From assembly GCA_008638375.1 (NCBI GenBank), contig CM018032.1, positions 62,001 to 126,000 of the forward strand: a stretch of DNA of 64,000 nucleotides. The letters are read 5' to 3'. The notes below the pieces were generated by a model. It was given only the letters and a program-made list of their open reading frames with translations. It ran no database searches and was not told where the DNA came from. How positions within the stretch are numbered: position 1 is the first letter of the stretch; every line of letters starts with the position of its first letter. Source of the stretch: Nyssa sinensis (lineage: Eukaryota > Streptophyta > Magnoliopsida > Cornales > Nyssaceae). The translations under genes were made by a program, and so were the position numbers. Below are positions 47,100 through 60,699 of the stretch, piece after piece.

Positions 47100-48560
47100 G
47101 CTTTGATCGGACTTCAGTTCTCTTTTAAAAGAAAGGAGTTCAAGTCTAACTCTTACTCAAGGATATGCAAACATTTATCTGTGGGTGTTAAAGTCTAACT
47201 CTTACTAAGGATATGTAAACATTTATTTGTGTAAAGCACGTATTAGAGATATTATTGGATTGGTTATATCTTGCAAATTAATTGTAATACATGAATAGTC
47301 TGAAGACCAAACTTAGTTAGACATCTATCGACTGCAGAACATTAGCAAAAAGGGGTCTGATTAAATCACCATCTTTAATGAACTAATGACCTCAGAATAG
47401 AGAAATATAATTCAATATGGTAATTACTATTTTCAGACATCATCAAATTCTTATTTTTATTGCTCTTAATCCCATTCAACTTGAAAGATCTAGGGCCTAT
47501 AAATAAGGTCACGATGTATGCTTTTAATTCAAATTCAATTATTCTCTTCAATTTTTATTTTTATTTCTTTTCTGACTTCATCATTGGAGCGGCTACTACT
47601 GGTGCCTTCTCAATGACCCTCTGACCTCGTATTTTTTATAGGCAATTGGAGAGAAGTAGCACTCTGATTAGAAACTGGTAACATTAGTTTAGCGTCGTCG
47701 TCTATGGGAATGACTATAGTTCTTATTCACACATTCTACAAAGTTTAAGTCTTTCCTGGAAATCATTTGTCAACAATGGCCCCAAATCTTCGTCTTAGAA
47801 GAAACCTTCCAAATCATCAAGATTAGCCCCCCCTCCCCAATTAAAAGACGAAAAGGACGTGCACCAACTCGAATAAAATAGCAAATAGATCGAATGTAAT
47901 GGAAAATCGACCAAATGCAGCAATAGATCACAACCATGTCACGAGCACTAGTCCTCGCTTGTACAAGGCCAACAAAACGCACATCTTCCTCCTCCACTTA
48001 CAAATGCTATACATGGAAAGGTCCAGCTTCCCATTAACACTGCTACGAGAGGCGACCCTCAAAATGTGGAGTTGCCCAATACTTAAGCAATGCACACCTA
48101 AGGTATTGTTCGAATAGGGGCTAATCCCAAGACGTCCACAACAATCGGTAAGGCTATTCCGCTAATTCATCCTGTCGTTCACTATCAAAATAGCATTAGG
48201 GTACCTATGCCATCAAACTTTGGAATGAATCTGATAAATCCAGACTTTCCACCACCACGAGAGGTTCAGCACCCTTCAATTCCTCTAGAGTAGCGTCCTT
48301 CCACAACTACAAGATAGAATCCGCCTATAATTCTTGAGCTTGGAAATCCAAGGCAAACTCAAAATCAGGCAAGATAACGATGGATACCACTAGGATATCA
48401 CTTAAGGTCCTAAACTTTGAATCAAACCTAGAAGAGGGGTGGAATAAGTTGATTCTAGAATTAAAAATTTCTCAATTGTTAATTACAAGTCTTGTCTACA
48501 ACAATGATGACACGAGAACAAAATCACTCAACGTGATTAATCTAACATATAATCCCTTCC
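47100..48560 (+). mobile_element. Ty3/gypsy (Tat-type) LTR end, PBS and gag remnant
   Basis: GGAGCGGCTACTACTGGTGC near 47588 is typical of the 3' part of plant Tat-like LTRs. TTTAGCGTCGTCGTCTATGG at 47688 matches the degenerate primer-binding site and start of the leader (TTTGGCGCCGTCTGTGGGA type). An ATG at 47776 would start gag but the frame is soon broken. The left and right limits are approximate. It points away from DCL3, starting within about 1 kb of its ATG. Confidence 0.6.
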
Positions 48561-49640
48561 ACCAATGTAGAGACAAGAATTGATCAAAGATACAAACCTA
48601 TCAACAATAACTTAATTAATCAACTAGTTCAATTTGATATTTAATTTAATCAATTTAATGCAAAATTTAACTAAGTGGTCAAATGTCAATTCAATTCAAT
48701 TTACAATTTCAATTGCCCAATTAAGTTCTCAATTAATCAAATTAATGCTCAATTAGGAGATTCATGAAAACTTAATATCCATATCAATATTCAAGCGAAA
48801 GCATTCAAGCAAAGTAATTAGTAAATTGAAAGAGATGAAATGATTGAGAGATTTTGCAAACTGATTGATGATGGAGACAACTAAGGACAATAATCCTTGG
48901 AGTAAAATTCTAGAGTCAGGCCAATGCTCAAGGAAGACTTCCACTATGATAGAAATTGAATTACAACATATCTATGAACAAACTCTACACCTCAAACTCC
49001 ATTCTACCCTACCACGTCTTTAATTTTCTCTTGAATCCATGAGCTTCTCATAGCCGGAATCCTCGATGGTCTCGAAATCATCCGATCTAACTGCTCCACA
49101 ATTGAAAATCCTCACAATCTCAGTGTCCACCAATTGCTCAACGCCGAATCCTCAAGCTTGAACTCCATTTTTCTTCACTGGTGAAATTAATATGAACAAG
49201 AGGCTCTTATATCTAATTTGGATCCAGTGAGTGATCTAAATCAATCAATAAATGAGAGTAGAGAAATATATGATTGGCAATTATGATTGATCTCTCATAA
49301 AAGCTTTTTAATCTCTCAAGAATTTAGCTCTCACAATAAAAATTTCTCTTACTTTATTTTTCACTGCTCTCAATTGAATTTTCGTGAATTTTTGCAATGA
49401 ACTTGTTCAATCCAAAATAAGCTTCAAAACAGATTTATAAATTTGTTTTCCGCCTAGGGTTTGTTCGAACGAACCATCATTCGTTCGAATGAGCCATCAT
49501 TCGTTCAAAAGAACAAGGAACAAATATCAAATGAGTATAATTTTGAGGTTACAACTCTTCGTTTGATATAGGATTTTCGAACGAATGAAAACGAACTTAC
49601 TATTTTTCATTCAAACGAGCAACAAAGAGTTGCTCATTTG
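48561..49640. other. AT-rich sequence with TTCGTTCGAAC repeats
   Basis: No coding signal. 49450-49610 holds direct repeats of CCATCATTCGTTCRAA and palindromic TTCGAACGAA, like part of the LTR at 11310-13595 in inverse orientation. It may be a piece of such an LTR truncating the copia at its right. Confidence 0.45.
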
Positions 49641-50280
49641 TATCGAAAGGATACCAAACGCCATATCCTAAAGTCCCACTCACATATCTTATGATTCTTT
49701 TTATGGCTATGAGATGTGATTCTTTAGGACAAGATTAGAAACATGCACACACTCCAACACTAAAGACTATGTCGGGTGTACTAGAAATAAGATAAAGAAG
49801 ACTACTTATCATACTTCTATAGAGAGTATACTGAACAATCTTGCCAATAGTTTCTTTGCTAAGCTTGGTACTAGTGATCATAGAAGTTCTAACATGCTTA
49901 GCCAACTCAAGCCCAAATTTTTTGACCAATTCCTTGGCATACTTGGTTTGAGAGATGAAAACCCCATCAACCATTTGCCTTACTTGAAGACCCAAGAAAT
50001 ATGTGAGCTCCTCAACCATACTTATTTTAAACCAATTTTCATCTCTTCGGCAAACTTTTGAGTATGCTTTGTACTTGTGGATCCAAAGACTATGTCATCC
50101 ACATAGACTTGAGCAATTACAAAATATTTCCCATCTTTCATTACAAACATAGTCTTGTTGGCTCCACCCTTTGAAAACCCTTTTTCAAAAAAATATGCCG
50201 AAAGCCTTCTCTTACTAAGCTCTAGGAGCTTGCTTCAATCTGTACAATGCCTTATTAAGACGATAGACATAGGAGTGATT

Positions 50281-50625
50281 TTATGGATCCTCAAAACCTT
50301 TAGGTTGCTTAACATAGACCTCTTCCTTAAGAATGCCATGAAGAAAAACACTTTTAACATCCATTTGAAATAGTTTAAGTTTTAAATGACATGCCATGGC
50401 TAGGAGAAGTCTTACACTCTCCAACCTAGCCATGGGGGCAAAGGTCCTATCAAAGTCTATCCCTTCAACTTGGGTATAACCTTGAGCAACCAACCTAGTC
50501 TTGTTCCTCACTATTGTACCATTTTTATCTAACTTATTTTTGAAAATCCATTTGGTACCAATCACATTGTAGTAAAAAGGCCTAGGCACTAATTCCCAAA
50601 CGCCAAGTTTAGTGAATTGAAGCAA
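50281..50625 (-). pseudogene. copia reverse transcriptase segment
   Basis: A 114-residue open frame with GTKWIFKNKLDKNGTIVRNK, RLVAQGYTQVEGIDFDRTFA and FQMDVKSVFLHGILKEEVYV, the canonical N-half of copia reverse transcriptase. The YVDD region left of it (50030-50150) is frame-shifted. Confidence 0.9.
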
Positions 50626-51142
50626 TTCCTCTTACATGGAAATAATCCAATCATCATGAAGAAGAGCCTCCTTGATGTTATTGGGTTTAATCTTTGAAGT
50701 GAATCATTAAAAGCTTACTTTAATGTGGAGTTGAGATATTGTCATGAACCTTTATCAACATCATCCATTATTTTGGCTTGATCATGGTCTCTTCTTACCC
50801 ACATAGGAAAACCTCTATCTAAATTAGATGAGGTACCTACTTCAATCAAACACATCATTTGAATTTTCATTGACATTTGGGGAATTAATTGAATTGTTAT
50901 TTTGAAGGTTTATAACAGCATGATCTATTAAAGGCTCCAAACTTCCTAGACATTCATCATTATGAGAAACTACCCCATCATTATCAATTGTCACATTTAT
51001 GGACTCCATCACACACCCTTTCTTAGGGTTGTAGACTCTAAAAGCTCTATTATTTGTGAAGTATCCTAGAAAAATGCCAACATCACACATTTGGTCAAAC
51101 TTATATAAAGTCTCTATATCTCTTAGAATGTAGCTCTCATGA

Positions 51143-53807
51143 CCCACACCCCACGTAGGATGGAGCTATGGTCCATGACCGGCCACCGATGCCTTTTACA
51201 AAATCGAATGGGCTGCATAATGGATAGTTTATCAATATAGCGGAAGCGTAACATTGTTAACCTGTCAAGTTCATATCAAACTCATACCAGCCACATTCAA
51301 TCAAAGCAATTCTAAGTTTAATATCAAACTCACACTTACAAAATTTATTACAAGTTATTTACATCTACAACTGGCCAACACACAAAAATAGTCCATTGTG
51401 TACATATAGAAGCCTACATAGGCTCAAAAAAGATATTTGCAAGTCTTGTTATACAATTTTACAAACTCTTCTTTCTTAAGTTCCTTCCCCATCTTAAGCT
51501 TCATTACCTGAAAAATTGGTTGGGAAATGGGGTAAGCTAACAAAGGTCAATGAATAATACCAATGCCCTATTATGAGTCTTTATAGCAAAAGAAACTTTA
51601 AATAAAACCATAGATATCAAGCATTACTGAAACAATTCAAATGCATTTTTAGAAATGAAATTGTTATTTAAACATTTGAATAGCAATAAGTAGCCTAATA
51701 GAGCTTATAACAAATATCAAATATTATTTAGCATGTCCGTTACAACGGTTGGAACAGAAGAATCTGCGTCGACTCAGATTATGAATGGAATGTCATATAT
51801 AATGACAGTCACTTATAGTGACATTGAAGATAACTCTGGCCTATTTACGAGCCTACCAGCTCTTGGTCTCCCGGTAAGGACATAATGAAAGAGGCCCGTG
51901 TAATGGCATTTACAAAAACACATTTTAAATCAAATGATTATCCATAGATTTGCAAATCTATTTATCAAACACACTTATAAATGTACTTCAATTTCATCAA
52001 TAGAGAATATAACTTAATGCTTTGCTTGTTAAAACACAGAATAACATGTTTAACAATATTGCATTCAATTCACCATTTCAGGGAACCGGATTACTCACCT
52101 TGTGTTCTTAAAGCACTCCCTGATTCTCTTTCTCTCCTAAGAAACCCTATATACATATATTTCATATTAGAACTACATTTGAGTGTAATGTACATTTTTT
52201 AGTTATGCTTATCCTATAATAGTTCAAACAACACAATCTAGGATTATGATAAAATCCCTCACATTCTAATTCCATTAGAGCGTCCTTTAACTCTTGTTGG
52301 AATTCATTTACATCAAATATAAGGTTTTTAAACAATTAAGACAACAGATGCACCATCCCCATTTATTCTGCTTATAAGTTTCATTTTTAACTTCAAAGTG
52401 TTAGTCGTTTCAACGCTTATATTTAGCATTTTGAATCATCATTTAGACTTTTTCTTACCATTTCTCGCATTTAGAGTTCTTTTAATAATCTAATCATGCT
52501 AATTATAACCTAGGTAGTGCTAGGATTGTTTTAACACCATTAATCAGTATCCAATTAGTTTAATCAACACTCATTAATCATGATGCATCCTTCCAGATTA
52601 TATATGTTGCTCTTGTATCCATGTAATTACTATTCCATGCAAAACTTGTTAGGACTTTAAGACTAGTTTAGAATTTCATTCAATTCTTAATTGAATTTGA
52701 GTTCTTAGTCATTTTTAAATATTTCTTTTTCGATTAAATTAAAGAATAACAGATTATGACTAGAATTCATACTTTGATTGTTCAAGAATTTAACCTCTAG
52801 GTTTGTCCTCCTTAAGCTTCTTTCTTTCTCCTTTTTGTTCTCTTGTTTTCTTTACTTTCTTCCTTGTTTTATTATTTGGTCCAGCACATTTTAGAGAGCT
52901 TCTTGCTTGTCTCTACAATTTATTTTTGTAAGGCATGATAGATACAAATATGTATCTATATATAGGCTAGGTGTCACCTTGTGAATTCCCACACATTTGA
53001 AGTGTCTTGCTCTTATCAGCTCTATATTTCCTCTTTCTTACTAATTTGATTTTTTTTTGTCTCTTTTATGTATATATATATATATATCATATGTATAATA
53101 CATACATATATATAGACAAATCTATACACAAGCTACTCAAGAATAGTCAACAATAGTGGGCTAGATATTCCAGATCATGGGTCCCTTGCCCATGTTAACA
53201 ATTGTCTTTCTTACCTTTCTTTAATTAAGGTTTAGGTTATAACCTAGGATTAGTACAAGTTTATCTCACTTAAACATCCTAATTAACCAAATTAGGATTA
53301 ACTTAATTCACTAATCATGTATTAAGGTTACTAATTAAACATAATTAGTTTAGATATAACAATTTTTTAAGAACCTTTTAATAACCTATCACAGACTGGG
53401 TTAGTTTAGTTAAGTATGCTCTAATTATGCTTAACCTTAGAACAAGGATTAACCTAATTAATTATGTTTTAACTCAAGAATTATTTTAAAAGCCTACTAG
53501 AAATATCGTTTTGGTCCTAATTTCTCCTACTAGGATTTTAATTATTACCTCACTATTCATACTAGTAAACTATCACTTCGAATCACACAGTCATGCTTAA
53601 AGCATGCCCTAATCCACACTTTATCATTATTTGAACTAGATTCACATATAGCAATAAAGTATAATAAAAGTAATAAAATATAGGATAGTATAGTAGCATT
53701 TGCTATCGAAGACTCTAAAGTATTTGACATTTGGTTTCCTACCGTTCCAAAGTTCATATTGAGTTTGATTTGAGTCAGGTCATAATTAAACTCTATTTAT
53801 AGTGTGA
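51143..53807. mobile_element. 2.7-kb insertion in copia, perfect CATGA TSD
   Basis: CATGA at 51138-51142 and 53808-53812 flanks a non-coding block that separates the integrase (VNTSC) from the CYILRD-like continuation. Ends are CCCACACCCC and, inverted, TCACACTATA. TG...CA ends can be drawn only by using duplicated bases. CCTGAAAAATTGGTTGGGAA near 51507 is like other plant LTRs. Probably a solo LTR of another family. Confidence 0.7.
53057..53110. repeat. AT microsatellite
   Basis: TATATATATATATATATCATATG run within the insertion at 51143-53807. Confidence 0.85.
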
Positions 53808-55375
53808 CATGACGTGTTGACGGCTTTGGCCTAAAACCTTTTTGGGATATATTTTTTATGAAGCATAGCCCTTCCTATTTCTTGCATGAAACGATTTTTC
53901 CTTTCTACAACTCCATTTTGTTGAGGGGTGATAGGGGCCGAAAATTCATGTTTGATTCCATGGTCATTATAGTAAATTGTGACGGGAGATTTTTCAAACT
54001 CTTTCCCATGATTACTTCTTATCCTAAAGATTTGATAACCTTTTTCATTTTGAATTCTTTTACATATTTTAATGACGACATTATGCACTACAGACTTTTC
54101 TCTTAAGTAATTTATAAATAAATATCTAGAGAAGTCATCTACCATGATTAAGATGTATCCCTTTCCACTAAGGCTTTCCGCCCTCATTGGACCCATCAAC
54201 TCCATATGAATTAGTTCTAATTGACGTTTGGTAGCAAGATATGAAGTTTTCTTATGTGAAACTCTTGTTTGTTTGGCCTTTTAACATGTTTCACGCATCC
54301 TAAAAGGAATCTTTTCTAGTTTTGGTAGTCCTCGGATTAGGTCATAGTTAACCAACCTTTTGAGTTGTTTGTGGTTGGCATGACCTAATCTCTTATACCA
54401 AAAGTTGCAAAAATCAACCTTAGCACTATTGCATGTGACTTTTGGATTAAGAGTTATGCTATAACAATTATCAGATGTTCTTAATCCTTCCAATATGCAC
54501 TTCCCTTACATTCCTTTTTAGTGAAATACACATTGAAGTTGTTATCATATAATTGACTAATGCTAATCAAATTAGCCTTTAGTCTTTCAACATATAACAC
54601 ATTCTCTAGTTTTGGGGAATCGCTTAGGATAATTGTTTCTTTACCTAGAACACTTGACTTGTTCCCATCCCCAAAGGTGAGTGCCCTTCTCTTTATAACT
54701 CACAAAGTTAGTAAAGAATGATTTGTCACCGGACTTATGCCTAGAACTCCTGCTATCAAGGTACTAATAATTTGAATTGCTTATTTTTAAGGTGATATGA
54801 ATTACTAGACACTTATGATTGTCCTTTTTTACCCACATTTGCTTTAAAGCCTTCTTGACTGTGGGTACAACATGTTGTACATTGGCTTTGGATGTCTTTG
54901 GTTGAGGTCTAGGAGTTACTAGAGGTTTCACAACCTTTTTTCATTTCCATAAACTTTTAAGTCATACTCCTAACCTTTTGAACATAAGTATTCACTGTTT
55001 GTTTTACCAAAGAGAATTTATTTTTGTGTTCATTTGACATGTATTGATTTTGTCCATGTCTTTTCCTAGAGGCTCTACATAGCCTTCTAATATGACCATC
55101 AATGTAACACCATTGACCTAATTAACAAGTAATTAATGCCAACTTAAAGATGTCAGTAGCATTAGCATATAATTATACTGTGTTAAGTGTTAGGAAACAA
55201 TACTACCTAATATGTCAATAAATGACACAAGTTATGATAAGATAACAAAGTTAAGAGGACTAGTACTAGAGGAAAAAATAATGTTAGCTAGCAACATAAA
55301 AATTAATAAATAAATAACAAAGAAAACTTAATGTAATGATAAATAAAAGAAAGAAGGAAAAAGAGACCAAAAAGA

Positions 55376-55465
55376 AGTTGGCCTAAGGATTTGAACCAAA
55401 GACCTTAAGCCATAGAGAAACTTATCTAAAGTGTAAACCACTAGACTATCAGCACTTATGTGTTA
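55376..55465 (-). mobile_element. tRNA-like SINE head (A and B boxes)
   Basis: Minus strand: GATAGTCTAGTGGTTTAC is a good A box and GGTTCAAATCC a perfect-looking B box about 45 bases later. The spacing suits a polymerase III promoter, but no complete cloverleaf is evident, so it is likelier a SINE or tRNA relic than a working tRNA gene. Confidence 0.5.
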
Positions 55466-55687
55466 TAATGGCCACAAGAAATGTACATAAAGTGGAACTA
55501 AGTAGGGGAATTTCATAAAGACATGAGGTGTCGCCACCCTAGTGCACCTCTATCTCAACTAATCACAAGGCATGTAATAACACTCTCATAAAGACTTGCG
55601 TGTGTGGATTGCATAGTGTGTTCGATTAGAGAAGGAAAGAGAGACAGAGAGGGGGAGAGAGAGAAGAATGAGAAGAAGAAGAAGAAG

Positions 55688-58600
55688 TGTAATACCTCGA
55701 AAATCCGACATGATCCTGACTATATTCTGACCTCATAAAAATAGGTTCGATAACACTAATAATTCGAGATAACCCAAAATGCAGTAAATCATGATTGGAT
55801 TAATTATTGGAAAATATAAAAGTAATCCAAACCATTAAAAATAATATAGGCTCGGGAAATAAACGACCCAGTCAACCGAGTGCTAGAATTAATAAATGGG
55901 ATGGATACGGGAAAATTAATTATCCAGATAATATGAATAAAATATAAGACACGAACGAGCACTCAAAGACAGTAAAATAAATAAGGTTGATATTGAGCCG
56001 GCCTTATGACAACTTTATTGACATTTTATAATTAATATTTTATGAAATAAAATATTATTAAATACGGTTAAAAAAAAATACCTCGACTCGACTTGATGTC
56101 AAATTTACTGGCATTTTATAACTTAATATTTTATGAAATATTATATAATATTGTACATAAAGAAGCTGCTAGAACCAGAAGAAAGTGGAGAAAAGAAGAG
56201 CAGCCAATATATGTATATATATATGTGTCTCTTGCGAAATGGTTTGAAACCGAAAGAGGAACAGTGGCAGCCGTGGTTAGTGACCAAAACGGCTATAAAA
56301 ATTGATGATTCGGGAAGCTTCTTGAAGAAGCTGGAAAAAGTGGAAGGAATTCTAGAGTATTCCTATCTCCATATACATAGACGGCTGTACACAGGGAATG
56401 AGGGAAAGAGAGAAATTGAGGAAAAACAGAGGAAGAGAAACCGATTGAGAAAAAGTAAAGAAGAAGCCTGAAGCTTCTAAAGCATGAAGAAGGGAAGCTC
56501 TGATTGTTGCATAGTGAACCATCAACCAGAACAGAGCTTTTATTTTGTGATTTGTCCAGCAGTTGTCTCTCCTCTCTCAATCTCAGACCAGGCGTCATCG
56601 CGAGTTCGCGACATCGTCGTTTCTCTTGGTCCTCAAACAAAGGTCCTCCGGTCTGTGACTTCAGCAAGATTTCATGAGCACCGTTGGTCGTTGAGTTGGA
56701 CGTCGAGGCTGAGGTCCCTACGGCTAAGTTGGTTCGACGGGTTATGATTGAGCAGATCGAATTGGCTGATCCAGTCGTATCCGTGTTGGAGATGATCGGT
56801 GTGTGTATGTATTTATTTATGTATGTGTGTGTTTGCTTTTGGACGGTGCAGGTGGAGATTTGGAGAAGTTTGTAGAGACATATATGCGTGGGTATCGTGA
56901 TTGAAAGAAGGGCAACAGAGGTGTGTGTATGTATATACCTGTGTGCGTGATGGTGTAACGGCACAACAGGGGGGACTATGGGTGTTGGTTTTCCTGAAGT
57001 TGTTGGACGTTGTATGTATAGCGGTGCAGTAGAGAGGGACGAAATAGATTGTATGCTGCACTGTGATTTTTGAGTAGTTATGGGAGTGCTGTGGAGGCGG
57101 CTGTTCTTGATGAGTTGATCAATGGGAATGTAAGTACTCGTGTTGGTGTTGGGTAGTATTAGATGTAGGCCGTTCAATTTTTACAAGTAGAATCAGCCTC
57201 GGCAGTGGCTGACAGTAGGAGAATCAGGGGCTGGTTTGTGCTGCGGTAGTTATGAATTTAACTTGTTTTGATGGCACTACGTAGAGGGGTTGCAGCCAAG
57301 CAGTTTATAGGAAGGCACTATAGAACTCAGATGCAGAACATGCAAGTGTGCAAGCGTTCTGTAGCGTGGGTGACAAATCTGTGCGACTTGGGGCTGTAAT
57401 ACGGATAAGTGAGCTGCTCTATTGGGACACTTAGAGATCTTCAATTGAGGTTTTAGAGTTGAGAAATTTGTGGCAGCATGCTTGGAGCAGCAGAGCAGCA
57501 GCTGCTATGCTGCAATAACAACAGTAGCGCACAACCACAGGGAGAGGGAACAACGCTCAGCAACAGGGAAGTTCGTTGATCCGGTTGAGCAAATTGAACC
57601 CTGGCCACATGTTTATTTTCTTGAGGTTCTAAAATGAATGAGATGGAGTTACAGGCAATGGAAGGAGCAAGTGATTGAGGGACTTGGTTGTCAATGGAAC
57701 TGGTTAGAGGAGTTGCAATTGGGTGCTACAGAATTGGAACTATTGGAGCAGCAGTTGAGAATTAGTGAGCAGCTTCCTGATCAAGTTACCTCTGGTTTTC
57801 AGTATTTGATCGATGGGCTTGCACTTCCTGTTTTTACAATAAGTTCAGTGTTCATGCTTACACTATGGGGTCTAGTAACTACAGTTGCTACAAGGAGTGG
57901 AGGTCTAGCTACTACTAAGATATCAGAGGTTATTTTAATGCTTTGGGACTGCACTATATTTGACACTTTAATTGTCACTACTGGTGGGAACTACTAATGT
58001 TGAAGTGGATTCTGAGGTGAATCCAAAATTAGAAATATGTCAGGTATGCTCAATCTTTCTCTGTTTTGGGACTTTGTTGTGGTGGTGGCTTCACTAACTT
58101 GCGAATTATAGAACGAATAGAAGACGAGATTGAGGGATTGAGGTGGTGATTCTTCATAGAAAGGCTGAAGAAGTTGATGAAACTGGATTTAAAATGGCTG
58201 GCCGACTCGATCAACCTGCCAGTGTATTTTCTTCAACTGCCGAACCATGGACTGAAGATTAACCTCAACTGGAAATTATTAGACCATTTGTGAAGGGAGA
58301 TAAACATATATTCAGGTGAGTAACTCGGATTCTTGACTTGGCGTATATTTTCTGTATTACTTAAACTTGTAGACTGAACTGCTTTATATGCTGAACTGTT
58401 TATACACTGAACTGTTTTAAATGCATTTGCTTTCATGCATACCTCTTGATCTATATTACTTGTGGCATGATTCTATCTTGTTTCTTGATATCTCCTATTC
58501 TGAATTTGTTGGAGTCTATTGTTCTAACTTGTCTACGCTATTGGAGTCTGATTCGTGTTTATCTTGTCATGTTGAGTCTTGGGCCCTCGGGATTGAGTAT

Positions 58601-59639
58601 ATCAATAGATGGATAGCTGGCTCTACGGGATGCCCAGAACTCAACATCCGCTCAATCCTATCTGTTCCGCTCTAATACCGACCCGGAGGTGTGCGATATG
58701 AGGCCCTCCATGTGAGGGGGTGGATGGGAAGTAATGCCATCCCACATCGCCTGGGGAAGGTTCAGGCACTTTGCGCTGTATCCGTTCTATTTGAGTTGTA
58801 TCTGTTCCGCTCTGATACCGACCTCAGCCGGAGGTGTGCGATATGAGGCCCTCCATGTGAGGGGGTGGATGGGAAATAATGCCATCCCACATCGCCTAGG
58901 AAAGGTTCAGGCACATTTGTTGATATACCGTTGTTTAATTGGTATTCAGTATTGATCTATTCTATTTGGTTCCATGTTGATTCGATTCGTTCTCTTGAAT
59001 TACATCTGTTCTACTGGAGCATGCATATATATATATATATGAACTGGTTTTGAAAACCCATGGCAGGAACCTATGTTACTCATTGAGCTTGTTTAAGCTC
59101 ATTCCATTTATTTAACATTTTTCAGGTTGTATCTCCATTGGATTAGAAGGCACAAGGAGATGATACTTGTAGACTAAAAGGCATTCCCAGGTGAAGATCT
59201 GATGGCAATAAAATGTGGAGACTTGGGTTCTGATGGGTTGACTCTAGCTATTCAGGTGAGTGTAATGATATAGTAGACTTATCCATGTACAAGAGATATG
59301 TAAGGACATGGCTCACGGTAATGGTATTCCAGAGGGATCAGATATGCTCTGTGTTCTATGTTTGATTGTGGATGTGATCTGTGGCTTTGAGTTATCAATT
59401 GTTTGAGTATAGACTTGCTCTGTGGTACATACTTCTAATTGTGGTATATTAATGAGTTGCGTTCCCGAGATAAAAAGGTTTTAAATTCCGCTGTTCTGAC
59501 CCTACTTTAGGAATGTAATTCATCGTATGGTTCAGAAGTTTGCCTTTGGTTGGTCGCATTGTCGGTCGAGAGATCGGCAAGGCGGCTAACTAGCATCACA
59601 TCTTGGGCATCCGCGTAGGGTGGGGTGCGGGATGTGACA
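55688..59639 (+). mobile_element. Large LTR-like element, perfect AGAAG TSD
   Basis: Starts TGTAATACCTCGAAAATC and ends GTGCGGGATGTGACA, flanked by AGAAG on both sides (55683-55687, 59640-59644). The left flank is itself GAA-repetitive, which weakens the duplication. It is GC-richer between 56500 and 57600. No polyprotein is present, so it is a solo LTR or non-autonomous derivative of 3.95 kb. Confidence 0.65.
58661..58920 (+). repeat. 140-bp direct duplication
   Basis: TCTGTTCCGCTCTRATACCG through AAGGTTCAGGCAC is present at 58661-58772 and 58801-58915, nearly identical except for a 5-base indel and few substitutions. Each copy carries ATCCCACATCGCCT. Confidence 0.88.
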
Positions 59640-60699
59640 AGAAGAGAGGGAAGAGGATTTGCATGCACCATAAACCAAAACCACAGGATCAATTAGGAGC
59701 TTAGAAGAGTTCAAAATCGAGGGTAAAGAAAAGGACACTGCCATTAAAGGTAAACCCAACTGTAACTTTCTCTCTCTAAAAGTTCAAATAGAAACTCATT
59801 ATTCTTGGGTGTGATCCTTGAGTTAAATACATGCAATGACCTAAACCTAGAGTTTAGGAAAGAAATACCAAAGTAACCTAGATCTTGAGGCCTTGGAACA
59901 TCGTCTAGTGGCCATGATTGCCATTAACGGACTTCCGAACTAGGTTTGGGCAAAAAAACTAAACTAAACTTCGTTTAGAGAATGAGGATCGAAACTATAT
60001 CTAAAGAGGGACACAATGCAACAAGAACCGCGCCTTTTGGCTAAAAAATGAGCATGTGATAGGTGGTTGCAAGTTAGGGGAATAATCAACCAAACCACTG
60101 AAATAACGATTAAACTGAACTTTGGGACTATAGGCTTATTAGGGGCTGAACCACGATCAAAATGATCCAAGAATCATATGATTTGGTGAAGAAATGAACA
60201 AAAAACCAGTGACTGAAACAATCACCGAAAAAATGGGCAAAGGCCATTCTGGCCACCACAGTGAGATTTGTGGGGCAAAAATGCTTCCAAAAGACCCTAA
60301 AACATGTCTAGAAGAGTTTAGGAACAAAAAATAGCTGAAACAGTGCATGAAAATGGGTTTTAAAAACTCGAAATTTTCTAGAACCCGGCGACCGACACAT
60401 TGACGGAAAGACGACGAAGAAAGGGGACTGTTCGAGTCGGATCCTAACCGAATTAATTAAAAAGGGTTTGGTTTAATTTAAAACAGTGTCATTTTGGATT
60501 AATGAAGGACTGACGTCATGCTAACATCATGATGACGCAACGAACTCTTTGAACCAGTTGGTTCTTGACCCTATTAGACCGGTTCACTTGGAACTTGACT
60601 AAACTTGATGGTTTTTATTTAAATAATTCCTAAAATTCTATTTTGACCCCCAAAGTTTATCTTAATTACGAAATTAACTAGAAAAATGATTAAAAAATT

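Larger units (their letters stand above)
49640..55102 (-). mobile_element. Ty1/copia element (minus), truncated both ends
   Basis: Ordered from the right: gag zinc-knuckle remnant near 55100, GAG-pre-integrase 54281-54493 (FWYKRLGHANHKQLKRL), integrase core 53831-54205 (RSNHGKEFE, PITPQQNGVVERKN), then a 2.7-kb insertion, integrase C-end 50842-51147 (VGIFLGYFTNNRAFRVYNPK), reverse transcriptase 50281-50625 (VGTKWIFKNKLD type), C-terminal reverse transcriptase 49735-50019 (YFLGLQVRQMVDGVFISQTK), and the start of RNase H to 49640. Stops occur throughout; no LTRs recognised. Confidence 0.85.

Noticed and set aside
55376..55465. Functional tRNA gene
   Set aside because: Good A and B boxes, but no convincing acceptor or anticodon stems.
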